A DNA stretch of 64,000 nt from Axinella damicornis (Eukaryota; Porifera; Demospongiae; Axinellida; Axinellidae). Each line of letters starts with the position of its first letter. The stretch's first letter is position 1. The stretch lies in the NCBI GenBank assembly GCA_963931865.1, contig OZ007505.1, forward strand, positions 11,025,474 through 11,089,473. Direction: 5' to 3'. Both the position numbers and the translations under genes were made by a program. Shown here piece after piece: positions 29,180 through 40,400 of the stretch. The notes under the pieces are model-generated. The model was not told the DNA's origin. It made no database searches and worked only from the letters and a program-made list of their open reading frames with translations.

Positions 29180-30802
29180 AGGTAACATCCGGAATGCAGC
29201 TACCAACAGCTTTTTTGGCTTGGCTACTGATAGATTCTGCTTTATTGGTAGGAACTGATGCAGGTAGGTTGTGTAGGGTATTGCGAATGAACATTGTATT
29301 ATCGAGATTGTGGACGGAGAGATCTTCTTCACTCCAATGATGAGAGCAAAGTAGGCATCTGACCGTATCATCCTGCAACTGCTCAACATCCCCTTCCCTC
29401 CCTCCCTCTGTCCCTCCTTCCCTTTCACCCTGCCCCTCTCCATCCCTCCCTTCCTCTCTGACCCCTTGTGAATGTCCAACCTGTTACTGAGAGGGTCCAG
29501 CTACAACACGGTGCTCATATCCTCCTTGGGAACAACCATCTTTTCTGACTGAGTTGCCCTGGCCACTGAGGGAGGGGGATTTCACTCAATGAGCTCATGA
29601 CTAGTGAGTGAAATTTGAAGTCTGTAATTGGTTTTTAGGGAAATTTGATTATGTACAAGAAAACAAGGAGGATTTGAACTCACAACCCTTTCTTCTCTTC
29701 CTCACCTCTGCTGCTGCTTCCCCTTTCCTCCTCCCCCTCCCCCCCCTCCTCCTCCTTCCTCCCCCTCACTGCATTCCCTCTCCTCTTCATCCTCCTGTAA
29801 GGTAAGAGCATCTGACTAGTACTCGAAGGTCTTGGGTTTGAATCCCAGAATCTTTTTCTGTGGATTATTCTCTCTCCCCAACCAAAGCTTGCATCCAACA
29901 CCTGCCTACATAGAACCTCCTCCTCCTCTTCATCTTCCTCCTCCTCCTCCTCCTCCTCCTCCTCCTCCTTGCCCTCCCGCCTCCTCCTCCACCTCCTTCT
30001 TTTCTCCTTCTCCTTCCTTGTTCTCACTCGTGCACATCAAGATGCAGGAAAACCTAATGGAGAAGCATGAAACAGAAAAGGAAGGTATGAGACCACATGA
30101 TGCAATTTGCGATGGCTGGGCAGTGTGCACCTTTCATGCTTACTGAACATGGGTTTCCACTTTCAACCCCAAAAGAGCACCAACTTTTGTTTACGTATGT
30201 AGCAGTAAGTGTGTGTGCTTCAGAGCCCTCCCCAGCACATCTACATTGCTGGAGTCGCTAGCATGCAGTATCACTGCTCACTACGTTGTCTTTACTGCCA
30301 TCAAGCACTTGATGAGGTCCTGCGTGGAGGTCCCATGTATATATATTTGTCTTCACAGGCAAGGCAACACACATAGCATAAACTCAAAGAGACTTTCTGC
30401 AAGCAAAAGTTCCTTATACACATAGAACATCTTGATGAATGTGCTCCATTGTCTGTCATACGAATTGTACGATACTAGTGCAAGGGTGGGCCCTCATTCA
30501 AGTAAACTTTGAACCTATACAGCCAACATTGGGGGTGGGTGCTCTTTTGCAAGAGAGTGGTGTAGTATTATAATTGGTAGTGATGTCCCATGGGCCTGTT
30601 CTGCGATTGGTCCTCTGACCTATAGTAGCAGATATGCTAGCTGGACTCCAGTGCAGCTTTGCTTTGCAACTAATGATATTCATGGTGTATGTAGCCATGG
30701 GTCTGTTCTCCTCCATCCTAATCATATTTATGGTGCATGTAACTAGGATGACCTATTCTGTTATTGACTCGATCTCCATCCTATTCTGCCCATTAGACCT
30801 AG
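29180..30802. other. Intergenic stretch with pyrimidine tracts
   Basis: Pyrimidine-only tracts lie at about 29,390-29,460, 29,695-29,795 and 29,920-30,020 (TCC)n. Their complementary strands give false Glu-rich frames. A tRNA-like repeat is at 29,796-29,850. No other exon of the kinesin-like gene is seen. Confidence 0.4.
29796..29850 (+). repeat. tRNA-derived SINE-like fragment (tRNA-Thr-like)
   Basis: Contains an A-box-like GGTAAGAGCATCTGAC, an anticodon-loop-like CTAGTACT and a B box GGGTTTGAATCCC at tRNA spacing. The acceptor stem does not close, so it is not a functional tRNA gene. An inverted B-box-like word (GGATTTGAACTC) sits upstream at about 29,670. Confidence 0.5.
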
Positions 30803-30852
30803 CTGGAGGCAGCAGAAGGCTGCGTATGAGAGAGTTGAAGAAGATTCCAGTG
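30803..30852 (+). CDS. Isolated candidate exon, unidentified
   Basis: A CTAG acceptor and GTACGT donor bound 50 bases that code for WRQQKAAYERVEEDSS in the open frame. The composition looks like a helical protein segment. No phase-matched neighbour was found and I do not recognise the family. Confidence 0.25.
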
Positions 30853-31347
30853 GTACGTTCTCTCCCATCACTCCACCCCCTCAGAAGCCTCTACCACTGG
30901 CAGTGCCAACCTCGTAAGCTCTCATAAGTCTGATGAGCTGCAGGCTTCAACTCGACACAAATGCTGCGTACATGTACATGCACACACAACACACATGCAC
31001 ACACAACACACACTTGCACACACATAATCGTCGCATACACACACACACAGTCATGCATGCACACGCTTGCACACTGAAATACAGCTTAGCACTTGAGGCG
31101 GTCTTCAGTCTGTACTCCTTCCCCTCTTTCCTCAGGAGTCAGGGCCAGACAATGATGTGGCTAATAGTGACCGTTATATTATACTGTGCCAAACCAGGCC
31201 AGTGTCGGAGACCCGGAGTGCAGCATGACCTGCAGGCAGAAGATTGCCCCTCACATCCATGGATATGTAGTAACGTTGTATTGCAGTTCAGCAGTCAAGA
31301 GAATTCTTCTGCAGACATGTATGTGTCAGCTACCAGACTTCTTGTCA
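30853..31347. other. Intergenic stretch with CA microsatellite
   Basis: (CACA)n-rich tract at 30,972-31,073. A later pyrimidine tract plus CAG at 31,135 opens a frame of about 31 codons without support from a neighbour. Confidence 0.35.
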
Positions 31348-31356
31348 ACAATTTTG

Positions 31357-32017
31357 GGGTACCTGTGAAAGCCGGAACGCAGGAACGCGGAACGGAACGC
31401 GGAACGGAACGCGGAACGGAAGTAAAATGCGGGCCGCGCGCTATCATCACTTGCACCGTACGCGGAGGGCGTCTTTATTCACTGGACTGGACTGGACTCA
31501 CCCAAAAATCTGTTTTTCAGTGTAGGACAGAAGCTAAGCATACTTATTTATTCACTAAAGTTGCTTGCAGAGCCTGCTTTCGTGTCTTTCCTCGAGTCGG
31601 TAGAGGTCAAAGGTCACGTGCATATTTAATGAGCTTCAATGAAAAGATTAGAAGAGCACTTATTTACCGCAGACATCGAACTCCAGCCGTTTGCTGAAGC
31701 ATAGAAAACAGAAAATGATATTCCTCTATCATCCACGACTGACTGGAGAGCATTTTGCTGAAGCTCATTAAATATGCACGTGACCTTTGACCTCTACCGA
31801 CTCGAGGAAAGACACGAAAGCAGGCTATGCAAGCAACTTTAGTGAATAAATAAGTATGCTTAGCTTCTGTCCTACACTGGAAAACAGATTTTTGGGTAAG
31901 TCCAGTCCATTCCAGTGAATAAAGACGCCCTGCGCGTGATGATAGCGCGCGGCCCGCATTTTACTTCCGTTCCGCGTTCCGTTCCGCGTTCCTGCGTTCC
32001 GGCTTTCACAGGTACCC
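31357..32017. mobile_element. 661-bp foldback element, MULE-like 9-bp target duplication
   Basis: Two arms of about 260-290 bases (31,357-31,648 and about 31,756-32,017) are inverted copies of each other at high identity. The ends read GGGTACCTGTGAAAGCCGG and its complement. ACAATTTTG flanks both sides exactly (31,348-31,356 and 32,018-32,026). Long terminal inverted repeats with a 9-bp duplication are typical of Mutator-like elements. Near each end lies a tandem GCGGAACGGAAC array, longer in the left arm. The loop has no transposase, so it is non-autonomous. Confidence 0.92.
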
Positions 32018-32026
32018 ACAATTTTG

Positions 32027-32551
32027 TGCTGCATCTTTGATTTTGAATCTTAATTGTCTGTTTATAATTATTATGAATACAGACTATATAATTTAAGCGG
32101 TGTGGACCTATAATTATATTGAGGGGTCTCATCAGCTTGTTGGCAGGGAGGTTCCATATGGTCTATAGACTGAGGATGGTAAACCAGACATGGAGCTAGC
32201 TAGCTCATGAGGTATTGTACAATGTCACAAAAAGGTGTACCATTACAACTTGCATTCTACCAACCGATGGCCTCCCCTTGCCCTCTAGGTTCCCTAGCTG
32301 CATAGTCCAGAATTGTACAGCAGTAAACCAAGTCAGACTGGTGTCAAAGTAAACTTTGAATTTTCACACAATACAGTAACTTGTATTACACATGATACAC
32401 GTGATAGACAGCATTGCAATGGTCCACTTAGGAACCAGTAAATTTGAGTGGTCATGAATTTACTATAATTATAGCTAAAAAGGGTAATTCCTCTACAGAA
32501 GTACATTAATATGAAGTAGTCTAAAGAGTAGCCAGGTGTAATGCTATCTAG
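32027..32551. other. 3' flank of the RNF213-like gene
   Basis: AT-rich, presumably containing the 3' UTR of the minus-strand RNF213-like gene. I do not see an unambiguous AATAAA signal at a suitable distance. Confidence 0.35.
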
Positions 32552-35134
32552 TTAGTGATGTATTTCCTGTTTGCGTTTATAATCAAGTTCAGCCACATAC
32601 TTCCACGTTGCAATTGCTTTCCCTAGTGTAATTGTGGCTGGAAATCCCTTTCGCTCTTGCTGAATACGTAGAGATCTGCCATGTCTCTCTAAGTAGGCAT
32701 CCAAGTGATCAACGAGCCTACAGTGAACAAGCAAACTGGATAAAATAAAGTTGCAGAAGTACAGGAATGGTCAGGGCACTTCAATACCGTACCTAAGAAG
32801 AAATTCAGCCATGAGCTGTCTCCCTGTGGGAGACATCCCACTCTGTGCATACATGTAGTTAAGGTCCAGGTAGGCTGTTGTAAAGGACATGCGACATAAT
32901 TATACATTGAAGCTATCCACTACGTATGAACAAGCAATGTCTTCCTGCAATGGCTACTATAAATCACTTTATTAATGAAATTACACCTACGTGCTAGGGG
33001 AGGGCCATTGGCTAATCCAACAGGCTGTGTTAAGGTGGCATATACCTCTTTATGTTAGGTTACCTTTAACTGTTGGGGCGCCCTGACGGATAAAAGTAAC
33101 CTAACGTAAAGGGGTAGGTGCCACCTTAATGACTTACTCATGAGTTCCCAACAATGGTACTACTCACAAGTTCATGCTGTTAACCTGCCGAGTTGGTGGT
33201 AATACCTACTATTTTTGTGCTTAGCTACCCATACCCCATCAGCTGTTTCAAGTTTATGACACAAAAATAATGAGCCTGGAGCCATAAACTGGTTTACATG
33301 GGATAGTTATTATCCATGTATTGATTTATTACACTCCTGGTAGGGGGAAAATTGTGTCAAGTAATAATCAAACCTCACAGCTCGCAGGAAACATGATCAC
33401 CGTCATGCACTGACCCAAATGTATAATAACTGTGCTGAAATGCACCTTACGGGTGGCAGAGTTGGAAGCATTGTTGTCCTCCACTGTCTACCCGTTCACC
33501 CGCCATTGCTAATGTAAGGTCAGTGTTAATTGTAACTACAAGTCCAGTTTGGTTGTGGATGCAATCAGAGTCAGCTGAGGTATCCAAAAGGTGAGAGGAA
33601 GGCCCGAGGCTACATCCTAAGAGGTAAGTCTGTTGCACTTAGCTACCGGGAGTACAGTTGCCAGTTGCCAGTTTATTCCATGTGTGTTAGCTAACTGATT
33701 AGAGCAAGCCCATCGTTATCTGCTATAGCTATGTATCAATCCGACCATCATCTGGGCGATGATTCACCGGCTACCAGGAGCATAGTTTCCACCACCTAAT
33801 TATTATTTGGAGGAAGTGGAAGGTTACATTCAACTTACGGGTGTTTCTTCTCATGCAGTTCACAGTGCCTGACATGAAGCTCAATAAATTCATACAGAGT
33901 TTCCAGAAACTCCATGCGATCACGAGCCCTCCAACGGCCAAGACCATCTTCTAATTGCTTCTTCTCTGAACTGAACTGCAATTCTACCATGAACTCTGGC
34001 TTGAAAGTATCAAATGGTTCCTGTTGATTGGGAGATGGCGTATAATACAGTGGGATGGACAGTCCAAGTTAATGACAACTCTAGCTCTATTACAAGGCAC
34101 ACATTGTATCATCTCAACTGTACATTCATCATAGCTAAGAGGATAAAACTTCACGTCTCAAAGCATTTAATAGGTCCATGGTACCATTCTTGGTTTTTTA
34201 CAAAGGGAACAAGGCTGTTCTACATAACACAGTGAATTGTTAATTTGCGCAGCTTATATGCTCAGTGTTTCCATGCATGTAACAAATGCTATTAGGCACC
34301 TCTCCATGAAGAATGAGTTGTGTTGCAAGCTCTACTGAGAGGACCTTCCACAAGGATATGATGTGCCCTAACGTGCAACACTTGAGAGCCTGAAGAAACA
34401 AAATTTAACAGCAGGTGTTCAGTGTTAATAATCTTAGTAAAGTAAACTAGCTACACTGCACAGTTGTGTAACAAACCTGACTGAATGGGCATTCCATCTT
34501 TAGAACACTATCAACATATTCAACAAATGGTTTGGCTGACTGTCCCCCTCCAGACGCTAGGAACCCCAAGACAGTGTTGACAACATCCAGCACCTGGTGA
34601 ACATTTTGACTTTCAAAGTGTAACTTCTCGACAATTGATTTCTTTTCTTCTGATGACAATTCAATCTATCAGGAATGAACAGCATTAAACTATAACAACA
34701 ACCAACCTCTAGGTCTCAGTCAGTCTTTTTACCTGAGGCTTAACATGTTTCTGAATTGCAGCAAACCTCTCTGCAGTGTACACATCGGAGTGGTAGAGTA
34801 CAAGAGGGATCTCCAGGTTAATAATCGGCTTTCCAGCAATGAACCTGCTGACTAGGTGCTGCTCCAAGGCTTCAAGATCATACTTGACATCCTCACCCTT
34901 GCCCACCCTCAGTGTACGGTGACAGTGGGAAAACACTACCGACAGGATGTGCCTCTCATAGTCAATGAGGTGGCATCGGTGAACATGGACAACAGAGATT
35001 CTAAGAGGGTCCCAGACAATTCTCCTGCAAATCAAAGAATTCATAGTATGGCTTGTGCTATAATATTATGTAGAAGTGGTCACTGTAAGGATGTTTGACA
35101 GGGTATTCTCAGGGGCGGATCAAGGAAAACGTAT

Positions 35135-35174
<40 letters not shown>

Positions 35175-37450
35175 GTAGCTTCCTCGAAGTCAGTATCACA
35201 CTGGAGGTGCTTTCAAAAACCATGAAGTGCAGAAAAAAAAAGTCATCAGGAAGGGCTCTCATCGTAACTTCTGGTTGCTTTCCACTACTCTGCTAGCTAG
35301 ATCAACTGTTTTTCTGCTTCCCTGCAGCTGCGTCTTTTATATGAAAGTGTTAGCAGAAACCGTTGTGCGAAGCGCGGAAAATGTTCTCACCGTCAACGTT
35401 ACAGTTGTCAGGATCGATAGGAAGTGTTCTCATCGTAACTTGGTGCTTTCCACTGCCCTGCTACTGCTTGCAGTGTCTTTTCTCAGTATTGTGATTGTAC
35501 AGTTAGCACGTATTATAGTAAACTATAGGGCGTGCCCATAGGCATACCCGGAATCAATCAGGGAAAGGGGGATCTATAATGAGCCCCCCCCCCCTCTGAT
35601 CTGACCCTGATTCTGTGTGGGTGGTCCTTTTAAGAGGATTGTTATCCTCCGCTGCTAAATCCTAGCTGAACGTTAACATTAACAACGCTGTGCTGAGAAC
35701 CAGAGAGCTGTAACTGTCCTAGTTCTGAAAACCATGAGTGTACCAACTGTTGACAAGATCCTACAGTCAGTGTAGCCACCAGCGGAATCAGCACCCTATA
35801 CTCCTCTGGATACTGCCCACACAGATAGTCTTACCACCATTAGCAGGGGCGTTGGAAGCAAATTAGTGTTGGTCTGGCGAGGGTGGGCTCGCGAAGCACG
35901 CCCAATTTTTTGAAAGTAACATTAATTATTCATGAGCAGTCGTGCACATATTACGGGGTATAGCTGGGCATCGTAGACTAGTGGGCGAATTGTCGCTTGT
36001 CTGCGCTCGCAGAGTATGATGCCTCACCATAATTAGGAACGTGTAAAGGCCACTGCTTATTCAGGCCAGAAAATCGTATTATTCATAAGGGTTCAGTTTG
36101 TGATTCTGTAATCACGCAAACGCTGACCACTGTAGAATTTTAAATAAGCGCTTGGTCAGCATTGGTCTGGCGGCCGCAGGACCTGCGGGACCGGCTCTGG
36201 TGCACCTGATCAGTACATTTCTGGTACCTCAAGGTTCCAAATACTGACAACCTCTTCACATTCACCTTGTACCATGGAAGCCATACAGATCAAAGGTACA
36301 GCATGTAGTGTATTCCCAGGAAGACTAAGTACACTGTGTGGTTTGAGGGTGTATGGCTGACTCAGCATCCCACCATACACCACAATTAGCCTCATACACC
36401 ACAGTGAAGACTGTCAAACCGGTTATACTCCTCCCACTCTCCCACTTGTAGGTTTAGTGCATACACCACTAGCAGAGGAGGTTGGCCACTGCATACGTCA
36501 CGAGTAATTATTACCTTTCTGCCATGTGACAGTGGACGGTTATTAAAAGTTATTGCAAATAGCTGTATGGTGAGAAGTCCGTTTCTGGGGCTGCTGTGGA
36601 GTGCTCCCAGTTGGCAATCCTCGAACGCGCTTTGCAAATGGACGAGACGGCCCCGAACCTCCACTCTAGTCTCGCAGGGCCGACATTTGCGGCGCGCGTG
36701 GGGACCGTCTGAACCGTGAGACTACTTCCACTCATTTCTGCCATACCTCAGCTGAATCTTGAAGGGCTCGGCCTTTATATTGACAACAGATGCCTACGCT
36801 TCCCTGTGAGTCGATATTCCAGGTGATTGCGTCGGGGCTCGATGTTGAAAACTGTCAAAACATTGTCTATGGAAGTACTGTACTTAACATTCATTACATA
36901 ATCTATATTATCGGATTACACGTGACTTTAATGAGACCTGATTAGCAAAGGTCAACCTTGGCCGTCCTCCTCTGCACCACTAGTGCACACACCACTCTGG
37001 CGAAGCCCTGGTGGTGTATATGCACTAAACCTACTGGTGGTGGTAGTTACTATATTTGTAAAACCAGCCGTGAGTACATGTGCAGGACAGCTACATACTA
37101 TTATATAGTCTCACATCAAATATGCATTGTTGAGCAATGACCTTTGACACAAGCTTTACCACACAAGCTTTATCCTTCTTTCAAGTGGGTGCATGCATAC
37201 TACATGAAAAGTACTTTGGGATACAGGTTTAGCACCCAAAATCACCTATTACTGATTGGAACAAACCTCTCTTGCATTTCACTCATCATCTGTCTGCATC
37301 TAGAAACAAAGCTGTTGTGAACTTGAACAAGGTAGTCAATCAGCACTGTAGTACAAACTCCAGCACCAGTTGTGGTTGGAAGTAGGTGTACCAGTGGTGT
37401 ATCTGGAGTGATTTCTGCAACAATGTGCTTTTCTTCCAAGGGAAATCGAG
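32552..37450 (-). CDS. RNF213: RNF213-like, C-terminal domain to stop (exons 44-50)
   Basis: Exons 37,267-37,450, 34,733-35,024, 34,477-34,665, 34,300-34,389, 33,839-34,020, 32,793-32,874 and 32,552-32,717. They carry GAGVCTTVLIDYLVQVHNSF, VSRFIAGKPIINLEIPLVLY, VNTVLGFLASGGG and ATITLGKAIATWKYVAEL, then TAA at 32,552-32,554. This C-terminus aligns with the vertebrate end (WKTAAVLKW region). Phase mismatches before exon 44 and before exon 49 each imply one unlocated short exon. Confidence 0.9.
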
Positions 37451-40400
37451 CTGAAGGAAATATGAGCAGGTTTTTAAAATTCACAAAATCAGACTTGAAA
37501 AGGGTGGAGCCGTTCTAATGTTGCTGCATGCACTATATGTGGCAGTTACGGTTAGAAGTCGAATATGATTCTGGCATGGTCAAAAACGAGCTAACGGTAT
37601 TAATCAAGGTACAGGGGCTTCCCCACATAGTGCACAAGTATGGTGAGTGCCATTCAGTACTTTTGAACCCACAAGAGTGAATTGATCTCAGGGTTTTACA
37701 TACTTATACGTGGAATACTCAACCATAAACACACAAATAAATTCAACGTGGGTCAATCCCTAGTCTAGCCACTAGCCCCTCTCCGCCCGGCCGATCAAGC
37801 GGGTGTGCGACAAAGCCGCGTGCGGAGGGCGGAGAGGGTCTAGCAAACATTGCACTTGATCATGTTTCTCTGGAATGCCAATTACATGTACCTGTGAACC
37901 GGTGAAGTGCCAGCTAGAGTTGAGGACGACTTCTGTACGCTTGGAGGCATCCAGGTTGGACTAGTTTAGCTCAAGTGTAGGCTATTAGACGCTCTCCGCC
38001 GGGCTGATCACACGCGAACGACTCGGTTTAATTGGAACGAATCACTTCAGTGAGATCTGATTGGTCAGTTGAAACGCAATCGCGCACCCGCTTGACTGGC
38101 CAGGTGGAGAGGGGCTAGTGGCTAGACTGGTCAAACCCTAACAGCGAGAGAGGTCCTTCATCTCAACAAAACCTAGCTGCATACTGAGTGATACGTAGCA
38201 ATATGGATCGATTGTACAGTGTATGTAGCTATTGATTCTGCCGATAATGTTATAATGTACTGTGCCTAGCTGTTTTCTTTCAGACTTGGCTATTTCTCAG
38301 ATTCGTATTGTTGCTTCAGTTTGTCTTACGTGTGTAGCTAGCTGTCACACGATGAAGGTGAGAGCTAAACATTATCTAAAAACTTGATTTCTGTCTGACA
38401 CTGGCATAGTGTCATGAAAGAGCACCTAGCCCCAACTTTCAGCTCAATCCCTGTGTGTGGTCACCCACCAGTCTCACGAGATAGTGTTGGGCACTCAAGA
38501 GTAAGTGTTGGTACAAGTGCACTGAAGCAATGTAAAACAAATCATACCCAGGTAGCTGTACAGTTTCGTCTCAACATGATTGGCTTTCAAAATTACCAGG
38601 TGTACTGAAGGCTCTACAGACTAAAACAGAATTCTGGCTGAGTGCAGCTACCGAACTTCTGAGACTGCTCTGGCATCCTTCCAAGTTGTGGATGCTAGCC
38701 AACGATGCACTATTGCAAACCACAAAGACAGGAGCTCTTTATTAGATGAATGCAGAAACACTACCCATGACTATGGAAGATGCACCCCACATGGACACTC
38801 TTTCGCAACACTACAGTATTCATCTGTCAGCCATCCTAAGTACATCTGTAACTCTACCCGCACTATTCGCTCAGGCAATACTAGCCTGCTCTAGCTATTA
38901 TTGGAAGCCCTACAAGGTGAGGAGTGTTTTGAATTCCATGTACAAGAGAATTTCACACCGAGCTCCGACAGACACAGCCATGCTCTCTTCATTAGCAACA
39001 TATCTCCCAAGGACATTGCCGGAAGTGACATCATGAAGCTCATGACGGCTTTTGCAGCCAATGGTGGTTAGAGGGTTAACAAAGTTAACCCACTCCAAAC
39101 CTAGCACTAAAACAGCAACCAATGGTAAGTGCATTCTGGTCCCATGATGTGTTATCTCCTTGAATTGTTTGCATGAACCTCCAATGTTGTTTCAAGTCTA
39201 GGAAGCTGTTGTCAAGACTCTCTATGGAAAATTGAGGACAGACAAAAGCCACTTATTATACATTACTTATGTATGTAACTCAATCTGGAAGATAGATAGT
39301 AGCCTACAAATTTGGAAGTTTTTCGCCCCTTACAGTACGAGTCATGGGAAGTACTTCTACACACTTGTCACACTTTTGACTTCACAAAATGTTCAATTGG
39401 CTGTATTGCTACTTGTCATTACAATACTTCACCCCTATCAAAGTGTCTATGCCCGAAAACACTTTGACCTAGTGGTAATCAAAACATCATTTCCAATTTT
39501 CCACATGTAATGAGGTTCCAGAGACTGAAAATGACTTCTGGAAATGCTGTGGGTATTAACATGTGCGCATGAGCATAGTCAGCACACAGACCATGCTGAA
39601 TTCTGCAATGATGTTACTATTCTAGAACATAATACATTTGCTGAATATTATGTATATGTTTCTACGGAGTGTGATACTTACGTACCATGGAAGAGTAGCT
39701 TATCTCTCACCAGAGTCCATGCTCTGGACACACCTTTCAGCATCGAAGAGAACTTTGATTTCTGGGGTTCTGTAAAGACAAAAACAAATGCCATAACCAT
39801 TATGTGATACAACGTATACATCTGAAATAGAGATATTACCTCTCAATGTCCTTTGGAAGTCTCCAATGGTTTTGTTTGCAGCTTCACTTTGGTACAGGCG
39901 ATGGTTAAACTTGTCATGAAGAAACTGCTGTAGCTTGACAATGTCTGATATGTACTGGGTAGCCCTCAAACTTACTTCCTGTAATTAGGGGAATTTTGTA
40001 ATCATAGAGTTGGTAGACTCTATTGTAGGGATAGAGGGAGCATGCAATAATGATAAAAAAAATTCACTCAAAAATCACAGAACCGACAAGGTACCATTCA
40101 TCTTCGAGTGTTGTCCTAACAAAGAAAATTCCTAGCGTTGCGAAAAAGCATCACGAAAGTACCATACCAGAAAGTCTCAAACTGCCAAAATCAGTTTTCT
40201 TCTTTCTTCAGACGGGCCAGTTCAATATTGCATGGCTCCTTCGTGACGCTTTTCACCGAGGAGTGTATGACTCTATTGCTCTTACGAGGCACTTGAAACC
40301 ACTCACTCAACAACTATGGCTTTACACAAGCAGCTTTGAACAAAGAACTCAAGTCTGAGACAGTACATCTCAACTAAGGAAGCCTGCTGCATGTGGAGAC

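Noticed and set aside
29796..29850. A functional tRNA gene
   Set aside because: A and B boxes are present but no acceptor stem pairs and the sequence around is not tRNA-like; treated as a SINE fragment.
29680..30130. Poly-Glu frames on the minus strand
   Set aside because: Translation of TCC-type pyrimidine tracts.
31136..31231. Possible terminal exon (ESGPDNDVANSDRYI...)
   Set aside because: Acceptor is plausible but no upstream exon fits its phase and the peptide is not recognised; too weak to call.
30933..31697. 254-codon plus-strand frame
   Set aside because: It runs through a CA microsatellite and into the arm of the foldback element at 31,357; no coherent protein.
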